Notes under the pieces: generated by a model | Databases searched by the model: none | What the model was told of the DNA's origin: nothing | The model's input: the letters and a program-made list of their open reading frames with translations, nothing else | Position numbers and translations under genes: made by a program | Shown: in pieces, positions 35,092 to 41,725 of the stretch | Numbering within the stretch: position 1 is the first letter of the stretch | Layout of the letters: the number at the start of each line of letters is the position of its first letter | Origin: Clostridiales bacterium | Lineage (GTDB): Bacteria; Bacillota; Clostridia; Christensenellales; CAG-138 | Length of the DNA: 42,458 nucleotides | Assembly (NCBI GenBank): GCA_004558825.1 | Contig: SFDB01000015.1 | Coordinates: 1 to 42,458, forward strand | Reading direction: 5' to 3'

Positions 35092-35100
35092 TGATATAAT
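35092..35100 (+). promoter_or_regulatory. Promoter (-10) of holA
   Basis: An extended -10, TG at 35092-35093 and TATAAT at 35095-35100, stands 23 bases before the holA start codon. The -35 position (35072-35077, TGACTG) is poor. A CGGGAAA/TTTCCCG inverted repeat (35045-35071) lies just upstream. Confidence 0.55.
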
Positions 35101-35122
35101 TATAAAATAAGATGAGGTGATT

Positions 35123-36157
35123 ATGACTCAAAAGGAATTTCAATCGGCGGTCAATAAAGGCTCAGTAAGCGGTGCATACATACTGCACGGCGAGGAGGAG
35201 TTTGTTAAAGGGCGCATACTGAGGCAGCTTATTTCGCTCATTGACGAGGATTTCAGGGCAATGAACCTTAACGATTTCGAGACGGCAGACGCGTATTCGA
35301 TAATTCAGTCGTGCGATACTATGCCCATGTTCGGCGAAAGAAGGCTCGTCATAGCGAGAACTCTTCCGGAAGGTGAGAGCGCGGCGAAGCTTGCGGAGTA
35401 TATGGACGATATGCCTGAAAGCACTGTGCTTGTGTTTGCGCTTCAAGGAAAATACGAGCCGAAAAAAGCGGCGAAAAAGCAGAAAGCGCCGCAAAAGGAC
35501 AAAACTGCGCCAAAGGTGGCAGCGGATATTTTTTCGCTGCTTGACTCACGGGGGCGTGTTATCGAAATAGGCGTGCAAAGCGCGCAGGACCTTATTAAAT
35601 TCACCCTTGTTACAGTGAAAAACAACGGCTGTGCCATCGATCCGGCTACGGCGAAGTATCTTGTCGACAGAGTAGGCACGGATGCGGGCGAGCTGAACGG
35701 AGATATACAGAAGCTCACGGATTTTGTGGGCAGCGGCGGATGTATAGATAAAAAAGCTATCGACACATGCGTCGGGCGCAATGTAGAATACGTCGTATTT
35801 GATATACTCGATTATTTTCTTGCAGGTAAGGCGGCCGACGGAATGAGAGCGCTCGACGGCATAATTAAAGACGGCACGGATGTGATGAGCGTCGCAACGT
35901 ATATGGAGGGGCGATTCAAGCTCATGATGAAGGCGCGAAAGCTAATGGATGAAGGCGTATCGCGCGAGAGGGCGATAAACCTCATAGGCGGCCATCCGTT
36001 CGCGGCGGGCAAGGTATACGACGAAGCAAAAAAGTATAAGTTCGACAGGCTGTGCGCGATAACGCGGGAGCTTGCAAGCATTGCCTACTATAAGGCGAGC
36101 GGGGCAATGAACGAGCGCACGGCGCTTGAGCAGATAATCGCTCGGTGGATGTTGTAA
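35123..36157 (+). CDS. holA: DNA polymerase III delta subunit
   Basis: HolA is the clamp-loader subunit that opens the sliding clamp. The 344-residue protein shows the family start (MTQKEFQ ... SGAYILHGEEEFVKGRILRQL), a central AAA-like region with MPMFGERRLVIART and STVLVFALQG, and the C-terminal helical collar (AINLIGGHPFAAGKVYDEAKK). No intact Walker A motif is present, as expected for delta. ATG 35123 is chosen because GATGAGGTG lies just upstream; the GTG at 35117 overlaps it. It is monocistronic, with its own promoter and a likely terminator at 36158-36194. Confidence 0.9.
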   Translation: MTQKEFQSAVNKGSVSGAYILHGEEEFVKGRILRQLISLIDEDFRAMNLNDFETADAYSIIQSCDTMPMFGERRLVIARTLPEGESAAKLAEYMDDMPESTVLVFALQGKYEPKKAAKKQKAPQKDKTAPKVAADIFSLLDSRGRVIEIGVQSAQDLIKFTLVTVKNNGCAIDPATAKYLVDRVGTDAGELNGDIQKLTDFVGSGGCIDKKAIDTCVGRNVEYVVFDILDYFLAGKAADGMRALDGIIKDGTDVMSVATYMEGRFKLMMKARKLMDEGVSRERAINLIGGHPFAAGKVYDEAKKYKFDRLCAITRELASIAYYKASGAMNERTALEQIIARWML

Positions 36158-36194
36158 GCGCTTCACGGCAAAAGTGCTGTCGGCGCGTTTCTTT
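36158..36194 (+). terminator. Possible terminator of holA
   Basis: ACGGCA (36165-36170) pairs with TGCTGT (36175-36180) around AAAG, with outer GCGC arms (36158-36161 and 36183-36186), followed by GTTTCTTT. The stem is imperfect and the T run is interrupted. From 36195 to 36320 no gene or clear signal is seen. Confidence 0.35.
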
Positions 36195-36320
36195 CATGGC
36201 GAGGCGCAGATTGCGCAATGATGAAGATGACGCAGACCGTCATGTGGAAGGAATGCCCGAAAGCTTGTAGATGTTTTCTGCTTTTTCATTTTGATGTGCT
36301 TATTGATTTGGTCGTGTATT

Positions 36321-36498
36321 AGACTGTCGAAAAAGTGGCTAAACGCCACTTTTTCGAGTTTTTGCGGGTTTCGCCTCTCGCATCCGCTCCCGGGCGGCGA
36401 AACCCGCAAAGTACGAAAACCTCTGGGTTTTCATCCGTTCTGACGCACATGTCGTCAGAGCCGGATTGAACATAAGGGGCTGCGGCCCCTTATCAACC
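36321..36498 (+). repeat. Longest copy of the multi-hairpin interspersed element
   Basis: The copy starts with AGACTGTCGA and holds five consecutive hairpins: AAAAAGTGGC/GCCACTTTTT followed by GAGTTTTT (terminator-like); GCGGGTTTCGCC/GGCGAAACCCGC; GAAAACC/GGGTTTTC; CTGACG/CGTCAG; and AAGGGGC/GCCCCTT. The right terminus seen in other copies (TTATCGACAG) is missing; the element runs straight into a truncated MerR reading frame. The same hairpin order recurs on the other strand at 38785-38950. It is non-coding and may be a MITE-like mobile element or a structured RNA. Confidence 0.85.
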
Positions 36499-36499
36499 C

Positions 36500-37369
36500 A
36501 GACGGTGCGGACTTACGAAAAAGGCGGTTGAATACTATGTAGAGCAGGAGCTGCTGACTCCGCTTGTTCTTGAAAACGGGTATAGGGATTTTTCGGACGA
36601 AGATATCTCTCTGCTTCGCAAAATATCCGTACTGCGAAGACTGGAAGTGCCTGTGCCTGAAATACGTCGTATTTTGAAATCCGGAAGGCATGGCGAATTG
36701 AAAGACCTTTGCGAAAAGAGAGCTCTTAGTTTATCGCTGTTGCAGGAAAAGCAAAAGCTGCTCGAAGCTCTTGTAAATGGCTATACATGGGAAAATGTTC
36801 GGGAGGGACTGGAACAGCTCGGTAAAAAACAGTCCATACTGTTTCGTTTGCTTGAACGGTTCCCGGGCTATTACGGCAGGTATTTCAGCCTGCACTTCGC
36901 ACCGTATCTTAATGAGCCGATTAGGACGGAAGCACAGAAAAAAGCCTTTGATGTCATAGTTTCGTATCTGGATCAAGTTGATATTTCCATTCCCGAGGAC
37001 ATTCGAAGGTATTTGGAAGATGTTGAAACAGAATTTGATCCTGCCGTTATGGAAAAAAGAGATGCTGCTATGCGTGAAGCGATCGCAGACCCCGGACGGT
37101 TTGTTAAGGACAATGCTGAAATGCTCAGACAATATGAGAAAGCGAAGGCATCCGAGGAATACAGGGCTACGCCCGCTTTTCGCTTACAGGAGCTGATTGC
37201 GCAGATGAATAGGAAAAATGGATATTGCGATACTTTTATTCCCGCAATGTGCGAACTGAGCAATTCTTATCGTGAATACCATGACAGACTGTTGAAAGCA
37301 AACGAAGCGTTCCTGCAGGCTTACCGCGCATCAGATTTACAGCACCGGGTTTTCAAAACCGATGATTGA
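36500..37369 (+). pseudogene. 5'-truncated MerR-family transcriptional regulator
   Basis: The open frame from 36476 reads through the end of the element into CGLTKKAVEYYVEQELLTP, the second half of a MerR winged helix. YRDFSDEDISLLRKISVLRRL and VPVPEIRRIL follow, then a coiled dimerisation helix and a roughly 190-residue C-terminal effector-like domain (ERFPGYYGRYFSLHFAPYL). The first 10-15 residues with the start codon are missing; no ATG, GTG or TTG with a ribosome binding site precedes the helix. The first internal start, GTG 36647, would remove most of the DNA-binding domain. The element (36321-36498) takes the place of the 5' end. Base composition is lower in GC than the flanking core genes. 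A gene remnant is the best reading. Confidence 0.75.
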
Positions 37370-37376
37370 TGCATGT

Positions 37377-37395
37377 GCTCATCTTGCGCATGAGC
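37377..37395. repeat. Small hairpin after the MerR remnant
   Basis: GCTCAT (37377-37382) and ATGAGC (37390-37395) form a hairpin between two GCATGTGC direct repeats (37371-37378 and 37397-37404). No T run follows, so termination is doubtful. Confidence 0.35.
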
Positions 37396-37414
37396 GGCAT
37401 GTGCTTATAAAAGT

Positions 37415-37444
37415 ATCCGTATAATGGAAATATACGGATGCAGA
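37415..37444 (+). repeat. Hairpin direct repeat, left copy
   Basis: Arms ATCCGTATA and TATACGGAT enclose ATGGAAA, followed by GCAGA. This 30-base block recurs at 37528-37557 in the same orientation with two differences, which fall at paired stem positions. It abuts the left end of the element copy at 37444. Confidence 0.85.
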
Positions 37445-37523
37445 GACTGTCGAAAAAGTGGCTAAACGCCACTTTTTCGAGTTTTTACGGGTTTTCGTCC
37501 GTCCCGGGGTTTATCGACAGACT
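37444..37523 (+). repeat. Internally deleted copy of the multi-hairpin element
   Basis: The left end AGACTGTCGA, the AAAAAGTGGC/GCCACTTTTT hairpin and the GAGTTTTT tail are the same as at 36321. After ACGGGTTTTCG the middle hairpins are missing and the sequence passes to CCCGGGGTTTATCGACAGAC, the right end. The ends AGACTGTCGA and TCGACAGACT form a near-perfect terminal inverted repeat. The copy is flanked by the hairpin direct repeats at 37415 and 37528. Confidence 0.85.
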
Positions 37524-37527
37524 GAGC

Positions 37528-37557
37528 ATTCGTATAATGGAAATATACGAATGCAGA
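37528..37557 (+). repeat. Hairpin direct repeat, right copy
   Basis: Arms ATTCGTATA and TATACGAAT enclose the same ATGGAAA loop as at 37415 and are followed by the same GCAGA. Of 30 bases, 28 match the left copy; the C-to-T and G-to-A changes keep the stem paired. Confidence 0.85.
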
Positions 37558-37600
37558 ATTGAGATATACGCACCGCCACGGCGCGCCGCTATTCTTGATT

Positions 37601-38185
37601 CTAGTTGAGAACTATATCCTCGAGGCGACGTTTAGGCACATAATGCACATCGTCTTCGTCGCGGTAGTAGCCTATGTCGCCATCCTTGGGTACGTCGGTT
37701 ATGACAATCTTCTCATCGGGCTTTCCGAGCGCGACTATAAGCACGGGCTCAAGGCCGTCCTCCAGCGCAATCGCTTCCTTTACTTTCTGCGGATCAAAAT
37801 TGCCTATCATGCATCCGCCGAGCCCCATGTCGACGGCGCCGAGCAGTATCGTTTGGGCGACTATGCCGATGTCCTTTGAGAAACGCTGCGCGTTCGGGCC
37901 TATCGCGGCATCGTAGCAAATAACTATGAACCCCGTGGGCATGTGGCCTTCGCGCGGGAGAGTCATTTTCGCCTGAAGCCTGCGTGCCCAGCCCGTAAGC
38001 GGTTGTATTTTTGCGTTTGTATCTTTATCGCACGAAATAAAATACTTAAATGGCTGGAAGTTTATGCTCGACGGGCAAAAGCGCGTGTAGTCGATAAGCT
38101 TCAGCATCTTGTCGCGCGATATCGCAACGCTTTCGTCGTAGCCCCTGTAGCTTCTGTTGAGCTTGACGGTATCGTAGAAATCCAT
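37601..38185 (-). CDS. Nitroreductase family protein
   Basis: This is an FMN-dependent oxidoreductase of the nitroreductase fold, typically reducing quinones or nitro compounds with NAD(P)H. The 194 residues show the family start (FYDTVKLNRSYRGYDES, with Arg for the FMN phosphate), FCPSSINFQPFKYFI, the middle DIGIVAQTILLGAVDMGLGGCMIGNF and EPVLIVALGKPDE near the end. It is compact, with no ferredoxin domain. The start is ATG 38185, since GGAGG ends seven bases upstream; a longer frame has no better site. It lies between element copies in the accessory region, with no visible operon partner. The substrate is unknown. Confidence 0.88.
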   Translation of the reverse strand: MDFYDTVKLNRSYRGYDESVAISRDKMLKLIDYTRFCPSSINFQPFKYFISCDKDTNAKIQPLTGWARRLQAKMTLPREGHMPTGFIVICYDAAIGPNAQRFSKDIGIVAQTILLGAVDMGLGGCMIGNFDPQKVKEAIALEDGLEPVLIVALGKPDEKIVITDVPKDGDIGYYRDEDDVHYVPKRRLEDIVLN

Positions 38186-38281
38186 GTCTTGACCTCCGAA
38201 TGTTTTCATGCATCAATCATACACTAACGCGGTCGAATTGGCAAGAAAGAGGGCGCATTTACGGAGAGGGGGGGGCGGCTG

Positions 38282-38714
38282 TCATCGCTTCAGCCCCTTA
38301 ACAAGTTCGCACACCTCTTGCGCCTTGGGAGAGCCGCCATGCACATGCACGTCGTGTGCTTCGGCGTCAAAGCAGCCGTGCTTTCTTTCGAGCATGGCCG
38401 CGACAGGCGCGGGCAGATTCCCGCGCATTCTGGCGGCAAATCGCTCCTTTATCGTGTCTATGTCCGCAGTGACGAGTATGCGTACGGCGCCGATAGGCAC
38501 AAGCGCAAGCTGCTCCTTCTCGGTTGTGACGTATATCAAGTTTTCGCCATCGACGGCCGCAGCCATTTTTTCGATAAACAGCCTTTTAGCGGCGTTCTCG
38601 TCCTTTGATAGACGAACATAGTCCTTGCCGGTATATATTTTCCCGCCAAGCGCTTCTCTCAATGCATCGGCGGGCGTGATTCTATCGGTGCAGCTTCCTG
38701 AAAACGGCTATCAT
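38282..38714 (-). pseudogene. Broken gene of unrecognised family, kinase-like C-terminal part
   Basis: An uninterrupted frame of 126 codons (TTG 38662 to 38282) reads LREALGGKIYTGKDYVRL, then IYVTTEKEQLALVPIGAVR, ILVTADIDTIKERFAARMRG and AMLERKHGCFDAEAHDVH. The strand-helix layout and Arg-rich ERFAARMRG segment resemble small nucleotide kinases, but no P-loop is seen and the family is not recognised. The frame stays open upstream to 38707 (FSGSCTDRITPADA). One base of shift in a run of four T (38701-38704) would join it to ATG 38714 (MIAV). No ribosome binding site fits TTG 38662. The 5' end is either frameshifted or cut, and an element copy lies just beyond it. Confidence 0.5.
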
Positions 38715-38753
38715 CACACGGTTTCTCTCGAAAGATTGCCGTGTCCGACGCAT

Positions 38754-38783
38754 AAATGGCTTTGCTCGAAGGCAAAGCCATTT
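38754..38783. repeat. Hairpin direct repeat next to the reverse element copy
   Basis: Arms AAATGGCTTTGC (38754-38765) and GCAAAGCCATTT (38772-38783) enclose TCGAAG. The block recurs at 38951-38980 in the same orientation with four differences of 30, including a compensatory stem pair. It adjoins the AGACTGTCT end of the element. Confidence 0.8.
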
Positions 38784-38784
38784 T

Positions 38785-38950
38785 AGACTGTCTAACAACC
38801 CCGGGGTTGTTAAGGGGCCGCAGCCCATTGAGTTAATTCAGGCTTTGACGACATGTGCGTCAAAACGGATGAAAACCCATAGGTTTTCGTACTTTGCGGA
38901 TTTTGCCGCCCGGGAGCGAATGCGAGAGGCAAAACACGAGAAAAACTCGA
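38785..38950 (-). repeat. Reverse-oriented copy of the multi-hairpin element
   Basis: Read on the minus strand, the order is CGAGTTTTT, a GCC-rich stem region with CTCGCATTCGCTCCCGGGCGG, GAAAACC/GGGTTTTC, GACG/CGTC around ACATGT, GGGCTGCGGCCC, the AACAACCCC/GGGGTTGTT palindrome and the terminus AGACAGTCT. It matches 36321-36498 over its length with scattered changes. The right end faces the broken gene at 38282-38714. The first hairpin position is taken by the 38951-38980 hairpin. Confidence 0.85.
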
Positions 38951-38980
38951 AAAGGGCTCTGCTCGAAAGCAAAGCCCTTT
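38951..38980 (-). terminator. Terminator of rplM-rpsI, also a hairpin direct repeat
   Basis: On the minus strand AAAGGGCTTTGC pairs with GCAGAGCCCTTT (one mismatch) around TTTCGA and is followed by TTCGAGTTTTT, a good intrinsic terminator 33 bases after the rpsI stop. It matches the hairpin at 38754-38783 in 26 of 30 bases. Confidence 0.8.
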
Positions 38981-39012
38981 GTATGCTGTAGTGATGATAA
39001 ACGAAGTATCGA

Positions 39013-39408
39013 TTATCTCTTTGAGAACTGCGGCGCGCGGCGTGCTGCCTTGAGACCGTACTTCTTTCTTTCCTTCATGCGCGGGTCACGCGTGAGGAAG
39101 CCGGCCTTCTTGAGCGCCTGACGCAGCTCGGGATCGGCAACGATGAGCGCGCGGGATATTCCGTGACGGATAGCGCCTGCCTGACCTGTCGTGCCGCCGC
39201 CGTATACGTTAACGTTGATGTCGTACTTGGCGAGAGTGCCGGTCAAAACCAAAGGAGCCCTTACGATCATCTTGAGCGTCTCAAGACCGAAATACTCCTC
39301 TATATCGCGCTTGTTGATTGTGATAACGCCTGTGCCGGGAGTAAGACGAACGCGGGCAACCGACTTTTTGCGTCTGCCTGTACCAAGGTACTGAGTGGTG
39401 GTCTTCAT
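39013..39408 (-). CDS. rpsI: 30S ribosomal protein S9
   Basis: S9 sits in the head of the small subunit, with its tail reaching the P-site tRNA. The 131-residue protein shows QYLGTGRRKKSVARVRL, INKRDIEEYFG, VYGGGTTGQAGAIRHGISRAL and the C-terminal basic tail ending in APQFSKR, whose final Lys-Arg contact tRNA. Length is normal. GGAAGGAG precedes ATG 39408. It is the second gene of the rplM-rpsI operon, 20 bases after rplM, the universal bacterial order. Confidence 0.97.
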   Translation of the reverse strand: MKTTTQYLGTGRRKKSVARVRLTPGTGVITINKRDIEEYFGLETLKMIVRAPLVLTGTLAKYDINVNVYGGGTTGQAGAIRHGISRALIVADPELRQALKKAGFLTRDPRMKERKKYGLKAARRAPQFSKR

Positions 39409-39428
39409 GCTTCGTTTCTCCTTCCCTG

Positions 39429-39860
39429 TTATTTAAGCACGAGCGTTTCGGGCTGCTGAGCTTGATTGTTGTGCTCTGCGCCGCGATAAACGCGAAGCTT
39501 CTTAAGCATCTTATCGCCGAGGGGTCCCTTCGGCATCATGAGGCGAACTGCCTCGTAAACGGCAAATTCGGGCTTTTTCTGAAGAAGTGTACGATAGCTT
39601 GTCTCCTTAAGACCGCCCACGTAGCCGCTGTGGTGATAATACTTTTTCTGATCGAGCTTTCTACCCGTCATAACTACCTTTTCTGCGTTGATTATGATGA
39701 CATAGTCACCTGTATCAACGTGCGGTGTATATATCGGCTTATGCTTTCCGCGAAGTATCGAGGCAACCTGCGATGCCAGACGACCCAAAACCATTCCGTC
39801 TGCATCAACAACATACCATTTGCGCTCGACGGTTTCGCCTTTTGCCATATAGGTTTTCAT
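39429..39860 (-). CDS. rplM: 50S ribosomal protein L13
   Basis: L13 is an early-assembling protein of the large subunit. The 143 residues show MAKGETVERKWYVVDADGMV, LGRLASQVASILRGKHKPIY, HVDTGDYVIIINAEKVVMTG, YHHSGYVGGLKE and the LPKGPLGD-like MMPKGPLGDKMLKKLRVY. Length fits. The start ATG 39860 follows GGAGGG. A consensus promoter lies about 105 bases upstream, leaving a leader of roughly 95 bases, where Firmicutes often carry an L13-binding autoregulatory RNA. Confidence 0.97.
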   Translation of the reverse strand: MKTYMAKGETVERKWYVVDADGMVLGRLASQVASILRGKHKPIYTPHVDTGDYVIIINAEKVVMTGRKLDQKKYYHHSGYVGGLKETSYRTLLQKKPEFAVYEAVRLMMPKGPLGDKMLKKLRVYRGAEHNNQAQQPETLVLK

Positions 39861-39956
39861 GGCGTACCCTCCGTAAATTTTTCTTTGTATCGGGTTCTGT
39901 ATGCTGCACTGCTTTCCGGGGCTGTGGGCGCACTACACCAACCGTATCCAAAACAC
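39861..39956 (-). ncRNA. Candidate L13 leader region
   Basis: The span between the rplM promoter and start codon is about 95 bases and could fold, with GGTT near one end pairing with AACC near the other. Ribosomal leader RNAs binding L13 are known in Firmicutes. Agreement with that family has not been established here; this is a positional suggestion. Confidence 0.3.
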
Positions 39957-39963
39957 AACCAAT

Positions 39964-39992
39964 ATTCTAAATAATCGCTGCCGCCGTGTCAA
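39964..39992 (-). promoter_or_regulatory. Promoter of the rplM-rpsI operon
   Basis: On the minus strand a perfect -35 TTGACA (39992-39987) is 17 bases from the -10 TAGAAT (39969-39964). This is the sigma-A consensus, as expected for a strong ribosomal protein operon. Confidence 0.88.
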
Positions 39993-40091
39993 GCGAAAAA
40001 GTAAAGAAAAGTGGTGCTTTTTTGATATATTTCTTATGCTCCGCCGTAACGGAACGCAAGGAGACGGCGACGGAGGCGCTTATCGGACATA

Positions 40092-40553
40092 TTATACGCA
40101 TTGCCCGAAGCCCGTCTGCCTGAGCGCTTCATAGAGCACTATGGCGACGGAATTTGAGAGGTTGAGCGAGCGCTGCGATGGAAGCATCGGTATGCGTATG
40201 GCATCGTCGCGGCGGCGTGTCAGCAGCTTTTCGCCCAAGCCTGCCGTTTCCTTGCCGAATACGAGAAAGTCGCCATCTCGGAAGCTGACGTCGCTGTAGC
40301 GCTTCTCGGCGTGGGTTGAGGCAAGAAAGAAGCGCGCGCCCTCGTGACTGCGCTCGACCTCCTCGAAACTGTCATAGTAAAACACGGTTAGATCTTTCCA
40401 ATAGTCAAGTCCTGCACGCTTGAGCGACTTGTCGGTTATCTCAAATCCGAGCGGCCGAACAAGATGGAGCGCCGCGCCCGTCACAGCGCATGTGCGCGAA
40501 ATATTACCCGTGTTTTGCGGTATTTCGGGCTCAACAAGAACAATATTAAACAA
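40092..40553 (-). CDS. trmL: tRNA (cytidine/uridine-34-2'-O)-methyltransferase TrmL
   Basis: TrmL is a SPOUT methyltransferase that methylates the wobble ribose of tRNA-Leu isoacceptors. The protein (153 residues from TTG 40553) has FNIVLVEPEIPQNTGNISRT, LHLVRPLGFEITDKSLKRAG, LVFGKETAGL and IPMLPSQRSLNLSNSVAIVLYEA, all SPOUT knot motifs. TTG 40553 is preferred because AAGAGG lies about eight bases upstream; GTG 40562 overlaps that site. It lies downstream of the DUF4364 gene on the same strand, about 50 bases away. Confidence 0.93.
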   Translation of the reverse strand: MFNIVLVEPEIPQNTGNISRTCAVTGAALHLVRPLGFEITDKSLKRAGLDYWKDLTVFYYDSFEEVERSHEGARFFLASTHAEKRYSDVSFRDGDFLVFGKETAGLGEKLLTRRRDDAIRIPMLPSQRSLNLSNSVAIVLYEALRQTGFGQCV

Positions 40554-40603
40554 AGGATTCACCTCTTGATTTCGAATGCTTTTGTGTTTGACGGTACGTC
40601 TGA

Positions 40604-41182
40604 TTACTCGTCATTGCCGTGCCTGCCATCGTCTTTGCTTTCGCTGACGCTCTCTTTATCGTCGCCTATCAACTCATTCAGCGTGGACAAGTATAGTACC
40701 TGGGCTTTTTCGTGCCAGCGGGAGCGCGCGCGCTCGGCCGCGGCCTGGTCAGGGACGAGTATTGTCGTGTTCAGCAGAACCCTGTGGCCCTCGACAACCT
40801 TGAGTGATACAAGGTATGTGCCATCGAACTGCTTTTCCCAGTCGGTGATGTACTGCGATTCGCGGCGCAGACGTTCACGGTTGGCGTCGATATAGTCGTC
40901 CATCGCTTTTCTGTATGAAAAGGGTAGCTGCGTCATGAACATTTCGACCATGGCGTCGCCGGATTCGGTTATCCTGTACGACTGCCCGAATTCGCACGGA
41001 AGCGCCGCCACCAGCCCCGCCGACTCGAGGTCGCCGACGCAGCCCTTGAGTTCGAGATATGGAATCCATTCGTTGTCGGACATTATGCCCGCAAACGTGT
41101 CGAGCGCTATATCTTCGCGGAATCTGTAGAGAAAATACAGCGCCGCAAGCTTGTCCTTCGAGTAGCCGTGCTGAAAATACAT
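40604..41182 (-). CDS. DUF4364 family protein
   Basis: This is a family of unknown function common in Clostridia. The 192 residues show the family core: FQHGYSKDKLAALYFLYRF, an apparent winged-helix region (LELKGCVGDLESAGLVA; SYRITESGDAMVEMF), and a beta-rich C-terminal half (YLVSLKVVEGHRVLLNTTI). The last 20 residues are acidic and charged. Winged-helix content suggests DNA binding, but no target is known. GAGGTGG precedes ATG 41182. An extended -10 lies 28 bases upstream. It is divergent from secG and followed by trmL. Confidence 0.88.
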   Translation of the reverse strand: MYFQHGYSKDKLAALYFLYRFREDIALDTFAGIMSDNEWIPYLELKGCVGDLESAGLVAALPCEFGQSYRITESGDAMVEMFMTQLPFSYRKAMDDYIDANRERLRRESQYITDWEKQFDGTYLVSLKVVEGHRVLLNTTILVPDQAAAERARSRWHEKAQVLYLSTLNELIGDDKESVSESKDDGRHGNDE

Positions 41183-41209
41183 ACTGTTCCACCTCGCAGT
41201 TATATGTTT

Positions 41210-41218
41210 ATTATATCA
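41210..41218 (-). promoter_or_regulatory. Promoter (-10) of the DUF4364-trmL unit
   Basis: On the minus strand TGATATAAT occupies 41218-41210, an extended -10 of the kind used by other genes here. The -35 is poor. It lies back-to-back with the secG promoter. Confidence 0.55.
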
Positions 41219-41276
41219 TGTATGCAGATGATGTGCAGCGTTAAATAAATGCGCAAACATTCTGCCTTAATTGTGC

Positions 41277-41305
41277 TTGCACTTTGTATTTGCCCATGAT
41301 ATAAT
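41277..41305 (+). promoter_or_regulatory. Promoter of secG
   Basis: TTGCAC at 41277-41282 is 17 bases from a perfect TATAAT at 41300-41305, with an extended TG at 41297-41298. The secG start codon follows 30 bases later after TAGGAGGG. Confidence 0.82.
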
Positions 41306-41335
41306 TCCAAAGATGTTTTTTAGGAGGGTTTTTCA

Positions 41336-41638
41336 ATGAACGCATTGAATATCGTGCTTAATATCGTTCTCATCATAGCGGCCGTCGGCCTTATCGCTGC
41401 GGTGCTGATGCAGTCGGGTTCAAGCTCCGGTCTCGGCGCTCTGACGGGCGAGAGCCAGTCTTTCACGGCTCGCGGCAAGGCTGCCAGCAAAGAAAAGAAG
41501 CTGCAGCGCATAACAATTGTCCTCGGTATTTTCATTGCCGTTGTGGCAATCGCAATGATGCTCGTCAGCGCTTTCGGCGGCAAGGATGCCAATAATACAA
41601 CCGCTGCCGTTATAACGAATATTATCGGCTTGATGTAA
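41336..41638 (+). CDS. secG: Preprotein translocase subunit SecG
   Basis: SecG supports SecYEG-mediated protein export. The 100-residue protein has two membrane segments (about 5-25 and 57-78), joined by the conserved loop (LMQSGSSSGLGALTGESQSF). Length is slightly above average because of the tail (GGKDANNTTAAVITN). TAGGAGGGTTTTTCA precedes ATG 41336. It has its own promoter and a terminator, so it is probably monocistronic. In many Firmicutes secG is followed by rnr and smpB; rnr is not here. Confidence 0.95.
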   Translation: MNALNIVLNIVLIIAAVGLIAAVLMQSGSSSGLGALTGESQSFTARGKAASKEKKLQRITIVLGIFIAVVAIAMMLVSAFGGKDANNTTAAVITNIIGLM

Positions 41639-41656
41639 TTCGTTTTGATCGTAAAC

Positions 41657-41688
41657 TGCGGTATGTCATTTTGGCGTACCGCATTTTG
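41657..41688 (+). terminator. Probable terminator of secG
   Basis: TGCGGTA (41657-41663) pairs with TACCGCA (41677-41683), followed by TTTTGCTTTATTT. The loop is 13 bases. Confidence 0.7.
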
Positions 41689-41725
41689 CTTTATTTATGG
41701 CAAGCATAAAAAGGAGGCATGAGAA

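Noticed and set aside
36321..38980. CRISPR array or phage-encoded region
   Set aside because: The repeats differ in length and orientation and have no regular spacers; no Cas, integrase or phage structural genes are present.
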